Position numbers and translations under genes: made by a program. From assembly GCA_035499415.1 (NCBI GenBank), contig DATJYV010000229.1:1-5774 (forward strand): 5,774 nucleotides of DNA. Direction: 5' to 3'. Source of the DNA: DATJYV01 sp035499415. Lineage in GTDB: Bacteria; Bacteroidota; Ignavibacteria; UBA10030. This document shows positions 1 to 5,774 of this stretch, piece after piece. The notes under the pieces were generated by a model. The model saw nothing but the letters and a program-made list of their open reading frames with translations. It ran no database searches and was not told the DNA's origin. Each line of letters opens with the position of its first letter. The first letter of the stretch is position 1.

Positions 1-1737
1 AAGAAACACGACCTCTTCGCTCATCCATCCGCAAATTCCGATTCCCTCTATCGGTCGACGCTCATGTCCATTCGCTCGGCGATCGGCGGGAACCGGTACC
101 TGCTGGGTTGCTGGGGAATTCCCCTCCAGGGCTCGGGGATCATGAACGGTTCGCGCACGGGCGGGGATGTGGTCCTCGGTTGGTCGGGATTCCGGGAAGC
201 GCTCTCGACGACCATGAAGTGGTACTTTCTCCACAACGTCGTCTGGTATTGCGACCCCGATGTCATGCTTTTGCGCTCCCCTCTCTCCCTCGACCAGGCG
301 CGCGCATGGGCAACCCTGTTTGGAATGACCGGCCAGGCCCTCATGGCCAGCGACCGGCTCCCCGACCTCCCGGACGAACGCGTGGAAATCCTTCGCTCCG
401 TTTTTCCCGCAGTCGACATCAGACCGCTCGACCTTTTCCCGTCGCACAGGGATAAGCATATTTGGGATTTGAAAGTCAATCACCTGCACGAACCGTACGA
501 CGTCGTCGCCGCCTTCAATTTCGACGAGGACCGCGTGCGTTCGACGTTTATCGGATGGAAAGACCTCGGCCTCGAAGAGGGAGCATTGATTCACGTCTTC
601 GATTTCTGGAACAAGGAATATCTCGGGGCGTGGGAGAAGGGAATTGCCCTGACGATTCCTCCGACATCATGCCGCGTCCTTTCGCTCGTTCCCGTCCGCC
701 GGAGCATCCAGTTGGTTTCCACAAGCCGTCACATCACGCAGGGCTGGGTCGACGTTGAATCCGCTTCATTCGACTCCGTTTCCCTCGTCTACCGGGGGAC
801 GAGCCGTGTGGTCGGCAAAATCCCGTACGAGCTTCGCTTCGCGTTCGAGCGCGGACGAAATTTCCGCGTCTCATCTGCCGCCGCAATCGGCGCCCAGAAA
901 TCATTCTCCAACCATCAGGGTTGGGCTTCTGTCAGATTCATTCCTCCGAAAACGGGAAGGATCGATTGGATGGTCGAGTTTGAACCCGCTCCGACATACC
1001 GATTTCGCCCCGGCAGGCCGGAGGATCTGGCGGTTGAGCCCCTCGGCCTCGACGGCGTCACCGTCCGCTGGAGCGACGACTATTATCTGAATTGCGGATA
1101 TCAAGTCAGGTTGAACGGCGATTTGCTCGGATACACGACGACAAATTCTTTTCCCATCCGCGGTATCTCCCTCGATTCGTCGTATAATATTTCGGTCAAC
1201 TCGGTTTGGCAGGATGGAACGTCTGGAGCCAGGTCCGCGGAAATTCGCTTTACAGCGCGGGACATTCTCCCGGACGAAATATATTTGAGCGACCTCGAAC
1301 CGTCGACGGCAACAGCGGGATGGGGAAGTGTGAGGATGGATCGGTCGGTCGCGGGAAATCTGATTCGCGTCGGCGGCGTTTCGTACGGCCGCGGCATCGG
1401 AACGCATGCGAACTCTGAAATTGTCTTCAACCTGCACGGAATATTTTCGCGATTCCGGGCGTCGGTCGGAATCGACGACGAGGTCGGCAATGCCGCCGGA
1501 GCAAGCGTGGAATTTTGGGTGATGGGGGACGGGAAAATTCTATGGCAGAGCGGCGTCAAGAAACGGACGGACAAACCGTCGGTGTGCGACATTCCGCTGC
1601 CGAACGTGCGGCGCCTCGTCCTCAAAGTGTCGGACGCCGGCGACGGAATCGATTACGACCACGCCGATTGGGCGGACGCGCGGGTATTCCGAATCGCAGG
1701 GAGCCCGCCCGCCGACACGACGAGGGGGTTGCGATGA
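1..1737 (+). CDS. Clan GH-D (GH27/GH36-type) alpha-galactosidase-like glycoside hydrolase with FN3 and NPCBM domains, 5'-partial
   Basis: The reading frame is open from base 1 to the TGA at 1735-1737, so the start and the N-terminal half lie upstream; 578 residues are visible. The left part is the end of the TIM barrel. 'RTGGDV' (154-171) matches the segment holding the general acid/base Asp of GH27/GH36 enzymes, here the Asp codon at 166-168. 'WYCDPDVMLL' (244-273) matches the family W-x-DPDML motif, and 'MASDRLPDL' (352-378) matches the following conserved strand-helix. The nucleophile Asp would lie upstream and cannot be seen. Next comes a beta-rich region containing 'STSRHITQG' (nt 718-744), typical of these enzymes. 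An FN3-like domain follows at about 1006-1260, then an NPCBM domain at about 1267-1716 with 'GRGIGTHANS' and 'ASVGIDDEVG'. NPCBM domains are common C-terminal carbohydrate-binding modules of such hydrolases. Known for the family: release of terminal alpha-galactose or a related sugar. The exact substrate is not determinable; other GH-D specificities are possible. The stop overlaps the symporter start, implying one operon. A signal peptide, if any, is outside the window. Confidence 0.85.
   Translation, partial: KKHDLFAHPSANSDSLYRSTLMSIRSAIGGNRYLLGCWGIPLQGSGIMNGSRTGGDVVLGWSGFREALSTTMKWYFLHNVVWYCDPDVMLLRSPLSLDQARAWATLFGMTGQALMASDRLPDLPDERVEILRSVFPAVDIRPLDLFPSHRDKHIWDLKVNHLHEPYDVVAAFNFDEDRVRSTFIGWKDLGLEEGALIHVFDFWNKEYLGAWEKGIALTIPPTSCRVLSLVPVRRSIQLVSTSRHITQGWVDVESASFDSVSLVYRGTSRVVGKIPYELRFAFERGRNFRVSSAAAIGAQKSFSNHQGWASVRFIPPKTGRIDWMVEFEPAPTYRFRPGRPEDLAVEPLGLDGVTVRWSDDYYLNCGYQVRLNGDLLGYTTTNSFPIRGISLDSSYNISVNSVWQDGTSGARSAEIRFTARDILPDEIYLSDLEPSTATAGWGSVRMDRSVAGNLIRVGGVSYGRGIGTHANSEIVFNLHGIFSRFRASVGIDDEVGNAAGASVEFWVMGDGKILWQSGVKKRTDKPSVCDIPLPNVRRLVLKVSDAGDGIDYDHADWADARVFRIAGSPPADTTRGLR
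1722..1728 (+). promoter_or_regulatory. Ribosome binding site that sets the symporter start
   Basis: GAGGGGG lies five bases before the ATG at 1734. It supports that start over the in-frame ATG at 1515, which is far inside the hydrolase gene and would add 73 hydrophilic, non-conserved residues in front of the first membrane span. Confidence 0.7.
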
Positions 1738-3356
1738 AATCGGCGCTCAACATTAACGTTATCGACTACCTGATCATCGGGGGATATGTCTTCGTGACGA
1801 TTTTTGTCGGCTTCGCACTGAAGAAATACATGAAAACCGGCGAGGATTTTTTCCTCTCCGGCCGCTCGCTTCCGAGCTGGATCACGGGGCTCGCGTTCCT
1901 CTCTGCGAACCTCGGCGCACTCGAGGTCGTCGGCATGGTGGCGAACTCGGCGAAGTACGGAATTCTCACCGTCCACTTTTACTGGATCGGCGCGATCCCC
2001 GCCATGGTGTTCCTCGGCGTGTTCATGATGCCGTTTTACTATCAAAGCAAAGTCAAGAGCGTTCCCGAGTATCTCAAGCACCGGTACAACGAGGCAACGC
2101 GTGCGCTGAACGCCGTCTCTTTTGCGCTCATGACGGTCTTGATGAGCGGCATCAGCATGTACGCCATGGCGCTGCTGTTCGAGCTGATGCTCGGCTGGTC
2201 CCTGACATACAGCATCCTCCTTTCCGCTCTCGTCGTCCTCCTCTATGTTTTCTGGGGCGGGCTCTCGTCATCCATCTACAACGAAGTCATTCAGTTCTTC
2301 CTCATCTGGCTCGGCCTGCTCCCGCTCGTCTACATCGGGCTCAAGGCGACCGGAGGATTTTCCGGACTGGCGCAGAAACTTCCCGAATCGTTCTTCCACG
2401 TCTGGAAGACCATGGGAAGTTCCGCCACCAACCCGCTCGGAGTCGACTGGCTCGGCGTCGTGCTCGGTCTCGGCTTCGTCCTTTCCTTCGGCTACTGGAC
2501 GACCGATTTCCTCGTGGTCCAGCGTGCGCTCGCGTCTGAAAACCTCGCCGCCGCCCAGCGGACGCCCCTGCTTGCCGCGTTTCCAAAGATCCTCGTCCCC
2601 ATCATCGTCGTCATCCCGGGGCTTGTCGCCGTCGCCGTTCTGCCCGAATATCAGCTGAACGCAGGCACAAATCCCGACTACAATTCGGCGCTCGTGCTGC
2701 TCCTCGCCCATTATCTCCCCAACGGCGTCCTCGGCCTCGCCATCACCGGACTGCTCGCGAGCTTCATGTCGGGCATGGCGGGCAACGTCACGGCGTTCAA
2801 CACCGTCTGGACCTACGACATTTATTCGAGCTACATCCGGAAGAACATGCCGGATGCGCACTATCTCCGGATGGGTCGGTACGCGACCGTGTTTGGAATT
2901 CTCGTGAGCATCGGGACGGCCTACATCGTCAGCTCGTTCCCCAATCTCATGGATTACATGCAGCTCATTTTCTCGTTCTTCAACGCTCCGCTGTTTGCGA
3001 CATTCCTTCTCGGAATGTTCTGGAAACGAACGACGCCGTGGGGCGGGTTCTGGGGATTGCTCGCCGGGATCAGCGCCGCGGTCACACATTATCTTCTGTA
3101 TCGCGCCGGCATTCTCCATTACGCGAGCGAGATGGGGGCGAATTTCTACCAGGCGTGGTGGGCCTGGCTCACCGATTTTGTCGTCAGCATTCTGGTCTCG
3201 CTCGTCACAATGCCAAAGCCGGAAGCCGAACTTCAGGGCCTTGTGTACGGATTGAAGCCCGCCGGGGAAAAGGAAACGAAATTTCTCCGGCGGCCCGAGG
3301 TGTGGGGCTCTCTCGCTCTTGTCGTCATGGTGATACTCAATCTCATTTTCTGGTAG
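1734..3356 (+). CDS. Sodium:solute symporter (SSS family, SGLT-like subgroup)
   Basis: This is a 540-residue, very hydrophobic protein with about 14 predicted membrane spans, the count and length expected for SGLT-like members of the SSS family (LeuT fold). It would couple inward Na+ flow to uptake of a sugar or similar solute across the inner membrane. Family landmarks seen: 'DYLIIGGYV' in span 1; 'SGRSLPSW' before span 2; 'ANLGALEVVGM' (residues 58-68) in the unwound first core helix; 'YWTTDFLVVQRAL' (254-266), the SGLT signature; 'AAFPKILVP' with Lys285; and 'TYDIY' after the Na2-site helix. Compared from memory with Vibrio vSGLT, the gate Tyr/Trp (254/255) and the sugar-contact Lys (285) are kept. 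Several other sugar contacts differ, and the second Na2 serine is Gly347, so galactose should not be assumed. The gene starts inside the hydrolase stop codon (ATGA overlap), which implies translational coupling. The start at 1734 is chosen for its Shine-Dalgarno site and short N-terminus. The small membrane protein gene follows 12 nt after the stop. Confidence 0.9.
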   Translation: MKSALNINVIDYLIIGGYVFVTIFVGFALKKYMKTGEDFFLSGRSLPSWITGLAFLSANLGALEVVGMVANSAKYGILTVHFYWIGAIPAMVFLGVFMMPFYYQSKVKSVPEYLKHRYNEATRALNAVSFALMTVLMSGISMYAMALLFELMLGWSLTYSILLSALVVLLYVFWGGLSSSIYNEVIQFFLIWLGLLPLVYIGLKATGGFSGLAQKLPESFFHVWKTMGSSATNPLGVDWLGVVLGLGFVLSFGYWTTDFLVVQRALASENLAAAQRTPLLAAFPKILVPIIVVIPGLVAVAVLPEYQLNAGTNPDYNSALVLLLAHYLPNGVLGLAITGLLASFMSGMAGNVTAFNTVWTYDIYSSYIRKNMPDAHYLRMGRYATVFGILVSIGTAYIVSSFPNLMDYMQLIFSFFNAPLFATFLLGMFWKRTTPWGGFWGLLAGISAAVTHYLLYRAGILHYASEMGANFYQAWWAWLTDFVVSILVSLVTMPKPEAELQGLVYGLKPAGEKETKFLRRPEVWGSLALVVMVILNLIFW

Positions 3357-3368
3357 AGGAACGATTCG

Positions 3369-3584
3369 ATGAGCGGACCGGCTTCTCAAAAACATTTCTT
3401 CGATTTGAAAATTCCCCTCGGGGGATTGCTTGTCGGCTACGGCATCGTCCTCGGGGTCTACGGGTTGGTCACGTCGCCCGACGATTATGCAAAATCCCTC
3501 GGCATCAATCTCAACCTCATTTGGGGCATTCTTCTTTTCGCGATCGGCGGACTTTTTCTTGCCGCAATCTTCCGCAGGAAATAA
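3369..3584 (+). CDS. Small two-span membrane protein, putative symporter accessory subunit
   Basis: This 71-residue protein has two clear membrane segments, at about residues 16-35 and 48-68. They are joined by a short polar loop with 'SPDDYAKSLGINLN'. The C-terminus is RRK, so by the positive-inside rule both ends face the cytoplasm. A good ribosome binding site, AGAGGA (3355-3360), overlaps the symporter stop and sits eight bases before the ATG, so co-expression with the symporter is likely. There is no signal peptide cleavage site and no enzyme motif. It does not resemble DUF4212, the known small subunit of some other SSS symporters, beyond size and position. I do not recognise a named family with certainty. 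From its place directly after the symporter I infer a role as an accessory or stabilising subunit. The gene is convincing because of its ribosome site, spacing, amphipathic layout and the strong hairpin just downstream; the function is a guess. Confidence 0.8.
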   Translation: MSGPASQKHFFDLKIPLGGLLVGYGIVLGVYGLVTSPDDYAKSLGINLNLIWGILLFAIGGLFLAAIFRRK

Positions 3585-3603
3585 GCGGCGAGAGCCCGGC
3601 GGC

Positions 3604-3653
3604 AAGAACTCCGACTTCTTCTTTGCCAATCCTGAGAAGAAGTCGGAGTTCTT
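3604..3653 (+). terminator. Long perfect hairpin, likely transcription terminator of the sugar operon
   Basis: Arms 3604-3622 and 3635-3653 are perfect reverse complements over 19 bp, with a 12-nt loop. The hairpin begins 19 nt after the stop of the small membrane protein gene. A T-rich but interrupted stretch (3649-3665) follows on the + strand, while the other strand runs into GC-rich sequence, so termination of the rightward transcript is favoured. The lack of a clean T-run leaves open an RNA-stability or repeat-element role. Confidence 0.7.
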
Positions 3654-3659
3654 CAGTTG

Positions 3660-3688
3660 TTGCTTCCCCCGTATGTTCTTCGTACTAT
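3660..3688 (+). promoter_or_regulatory. Weak candidate promoter for the S46 peptidase gene
   Basis: TTGCTT (3660-3665) and TACTAT (3683-3688) are spaced 17 bp apart, between the hairpin and the peptidase start. They match the sigma-70 consensus at only about 3/6 and 4/6 positions. If the host is in the Bacteroidota its promoters may follow another consensus. The main support is that a promoter should exist here, downstream of the apparent terminator. Confidence 0.2.
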
Positions 3689-3727
3689 TCACCCCCATTT
3701 GCATCACATCTCACGACCATCAACCAT

Positions 3728-3731
3728 GGAG
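3728..3731 (+). promoter_or_regulatory. Ribosome binding site that sets the peptidase start
   Basis: GGAG sits six bases before the ATG at 3738. An in-frame ATG at 3726 would place this site inside the coding region and add four residues (MESP) before the basic MRRQ start of the signal peptide. The 3738 start is therefore preferred. Confidence 0.5.
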
Positions 3732-3737
3732 TCCCCC

Positions 3738-5774
3738 ATGCGTCGCCAACTATTCCATCTGATATCGACAGTCATTTTCGCCGGTCTTGTCTTCTCCGGA
3801 TGCTCGATGCAGCAGACGACAAGGCCCGAGTCGTCGACGATCAACCTCGACACCGTTCGCGCCGGGCAGTTTGATACCGGAAAAATGTGGACGTTCGATT
3901 TTCCGCCTACCGACTATTTTGCGCGCACATACGGCTTTAATCCGGACAAGGAGTGGTTCGAGAAAGCGCGATTGTCGGCCGTCCGGATTCCCGGTTGCAC
4001 GGCATCGTTCGTGTCGGAAGACGGTTTGATCATGACGAATCACCATTGCGCGCGCGGAGCGCTCGACGCCGTGAACAAAGAAGGGGAGAAGCTGGCGGAG
4101 CTCGGATTCTACGCGCCGACGCTGGCGGATGAGCGCAAGTCCCCGGTCACCTACGTCGACCAGCTGGTCGTGATCGACGACGTCACGGCGGAAGTACAAA
4201 AAGCGTTCGACAGCGGCACGACCGATGACGAAAAGGTATCGAAGCGCAATGCAAAGATGTTCGAGATCCAGCAACGCTCGCCGGCAAAGTACAAAGAGTC
4301 GCCCAGGGATTCGATGGTCTTCAGCGTCATCGCCTTCTACAACGGCGGAAAGTATTCCCTCTACGGCTATCGCCGGTATACGGACGTTCGTCTCGTTTAT
4401 GCTCCCGAGGAAGCGGCCGCCTTCTTCGGCGGCGACCCGGATAACTTCACCTATCCGCGCTACGATTTCGACTGCTCCTTCTTCCGTGTGTATGACGCCG
4501 ACGGCAAGCCGATGAAGACGAAGAATTTCTTCCGGTTCAGCAAGGACGGAGCCGCAGACGGCGAGGCGATCTTTGTCATCGGCAATCCGGGAAGGACAAG
4601 CCGGTTGCTCACGGTCGCACAGCTGGAGTTCAACCGCGACCTTCGATACCCGTACACGGTATCGCTCCTCGATCACGCCCACGCGGCGTACGCCGCCTAC
4701 GTGGAACACCATCCGGAAACGAAGCTCAAATATCAGACGATGATTTTCGGCCTGGCGAACTCGCTGAAGGCGTACGACGGCGAACTCTCCGGCCTGCGCG
4801 ATGACTATCTCATGGCGCGGAAAAAGGATTTCGAGAGGAATTTCAGGAATGCCGTCGCCGCCAAACCGGAGCTGAAAGCCAAATACGGCGACCCCTGGAG
4901 TGCCATCGAAGAGGACGAAAAGGACCGCGCGAAGTTGTTCGGCGAAGTCAACGCGTACCTCTTCCGCGGATTCGGGCGTTCGCAGGCAATCGCGCTCGCC
5001 TCGGACCTGGTTGATTTCGCAAACCAGATGAAGATGCCTGCGGAGCAACGGGGAAGGTCATACCGCGGAGCCATGCTCGACACGACCAAAGCCCGCATGT
5101 ATCCGGCGAGTGCCGTCCCGGAGATCGAGCAGACGCTGCTTGTGGACCAGCTCGCTTCAATGAAATCTGCGTTCGGGGGCAGGAATGACGAGTTTGACAA
5201 GCTCCTCAACGGCCGCACGCCGGCGCAGGCCGCAGCGGATCTGATGAAATCCTCGGTTATCGCCGACAGGGAAAAGGTGAAAACTCTGCTCAACGGCAAT
5301 CCGGACGAGATCCTCAATTCGACGGACCCGTTGATCGCATTTATCGTGAAGACGCAGGACCGGGCGAAGCTGGCGAGAGACACATTCAACGACCTCGGTT
5401 CGAAGGAAACGGCGAAGGTCCAGGTCCTCGGTCAGGCGCTCTACGATGTGTATGGAACCACGATACCGCCCGACGCAACGTTCACGCTTCGCATTGCCGA
5501 CGGCGTGGTGAAGGGATACGAGTACAACGGCACCATCGCGCCGACGAAGACGACGTTCTACGGATTGTACGACCGTTACTATTCGTTCGGCAAGATGGAT
5601 CCGTTCGACTTGACAGAACGATGGAAGAATCCCCCGGCGACCATGAACCTGAGCACGCCGTTTAACTTCATCGCGACGAACGATATCATCGGAGGAAATT
5701 CAGGAAGCGCGATGGTGAACAAGAATCTCGAAGTGGTGGGATTGATTTTCGACGGCAACATCGAGAGCCTCCCC
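3738..5774 (+). CDS. S46-family dipeptidyl peptidase (DPP7/DPP11 type), predicted lipoprotein, 3'-partial
   Basis: The frame is open from 3738 to the window end (679 codons). Full S46 enzymes are about 700-720 residues, so only a short C-terminal piece is missing. S46 peptidases are chymotrypsin-fold serine exopeptidases that cut dipeptides from the N-terminus of peptides in the periplasm or at the envelope. The triad is visible: His103 in 'TNHHC' (4044-4046), Asp245 in 'PRYDFDCSFFRVY' (4470-4472), and Ser655 in 'GGNSGS' (5700-5702). The spacing agrees with Porphyromonas DPP11 as I remember it. 'GGDPDNFTYPR' holds the Asn (236) that anchors the substrate N-terminus, with Phe in place of the usual Trp after it. 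Asp672 of 'FDG' is also kept. Residue 673 is Gly, as in DPP7, not the Arg of DPP11. A charged helical region spans roughly 290-560. Residues 1-22 are a lipoprotein signal peptide (MRRQ, hydrophobic core, 'VFSGC', Cys22), so the enzyme is likely membrane-anchored. It is separated from the sugar operon by a hairpin and probably transcribed on its own. Confidence 0.93.
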   Translation, partial: MRRQLFHLISTVIFAGLVFSGCSMQQTTRPESSTINLDTVRAGQFDTGKMWTFDFPPTDYFARTYGFNPDKEWFEKARLSAVRIPGCTASFVSEDGLIMTNHHCARGALDAVNKEGEKLAELGFYAPTLADERKSPVTYVDQLVVIDDVTAEVQKAFDSGTTDDEKVSKRNAKMFEIQQRSPAKYKESPRDSMVFSVIAFYNGGKYSLYGYRRYTDVRLVYAPEEAAAFFGGDPDNFTYPRYDFDCSFFRVYDADGKPMKTKNFFRFSKDGAADGEAIFVIGNPGRTSRLLTVAQLEFNRDLRYPYTVSLLDHAHAAYAAYVEHHPETKLKYQTMIFGLANSLKAYDGELSGLRDDYLMARKKDFERNFRNAVAAKPELKAKYGDPWSAIEEDEKDRAKLFGEVNAYLFRGFGRSQAIALASDLVDFANQMKMPAEQRGRSYRGAMLDTTKARMYPASAVPEIEQTLLVDQLASMKSAFGGRNDEFDKLLNGRTPAQAAADLMKSSVIADREKVKTLLNGNPDEILNSTDPLIAFIVKTQDRAKLARDTFNDLGSKETAKVQVLGQALYDVYGTTIPPDATFTLRIADGVVKGYEYNGTIAPTKTTFYGLYDRYYSFGKMDPFDLTERWKNPPATMNLSTPFNFIATNDIIGGNSGSAMVNKNLEVVGLIFDGNIESLP

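Noticed and set aside
1515..1733. Upstream ATG extending the symporter N-terminus by 73 residues
   Set aside because: It lies inside the NPCBM coding region and gives an Arg-rich tail unlike any SSS N-terminus. The ATG at 1734 has a good ribosome site.
3604..3653. Possible CRISPR repeat or insertion-sequence end
   Set aside because: There is only one inverted pair, with no direct repeats, spacers, target-site duplication or transposase nearby. A terminator is the simpler explanation.
2268..3707. Long open frame on the - strand opposite the symporter (479 codons)
   Set aside because: It is a shadow of codon bias. Its product is a highly charged mixture with no recognisable domain, and it is fully antisense to a clear transporter and the small membrane protein gene.
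3726..3737. Alternative in-frame start of the peptidase at 3726
   Set aside because: It would absorb the GGAG ribosome site into the coding sequence and put an acidic residue ahead of the basic signal-peptide start.
3038..3874. + strand frame spanning the symporter end, small gene and gap (278 codons)
   Set aside because: It is an out-of-frame shadow of the symporter and small gene that runs through the hairpin; the product is Arg/Ser-rich without domains.
3750..5048. Long open frame on the - strand opposite the S46 peptidase (432 codons)
   Set aside because: It is antisense to a gene with a visible catalytic triad. Its translation is Arg/Val/Glu-rich low-information sequence with no family resemblance.

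Overview
The window looks like a piece of a moderately GC-rich bacterial chromosome (roughly high fifties percent GC by eye). It carries four genes, all on the + strand and tightly packed. The gene types (an S46 dipeptidyl-peptidase lipoprotein, a clan GH-D glycosidase with FN3 and NPCBM modules, an SGLT-type symporter) fit a member of the Bacteroidota/Ignavibacteriota (FCB) group or another Gram-negative polymer degrader such as Acidobacteriota. This placement is inferred from gene content only; no rRNA or other marker gene is present.

Positions 1-3584 hold what reads as one sugar-utilisation operon. The first gene enters from the left edge. It encodes the C-terminal part of an alpha-galactosidase-like glycoside hydrolase (GH27/GH36 type) with an FN3-like domain and a C-terminal NPCBM domain. 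Its stop codon overlaps by 4 bp (ATGA) the start of a sodium:solute symporter of the SGLT subgroup. The symporter is followed after 12 nt by a 71-residue protein with two membrane spans. The simplest reading is that the hydrolase releases a monosaccharide, the symporter carries it across the inner membrane, and the small protein is an accessory subunit of the symporter. That last role is a hypothesis.

Positions 3585-3737 are a short non-coding gap. It contains a perfect 19-bp inverted repeat (arms 3604-3622 and 3635-3653), most likely the operon's transcription terminator, and possibly a weak promoter for the next gene.

Positions 3738-5774 hold an S46-family dipeptidyl peptidase that runs off the right edge with 679 codons visible. 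It has a lipoprotein signal peptide, the His/Asp/Ser triad, and a glycine at the position that separates DPP7-type (hydrophobic P1) from DPP11-type (acidic P1) enzymes. It appears to be a separate transcription unit for peptide scavenging.

No RNA gene, mobile element, CRISPR array or clearly new multi-gene system was seen. The most open questions are the small membrane protein and the altered substrate and Na+ site residues of the symporter.
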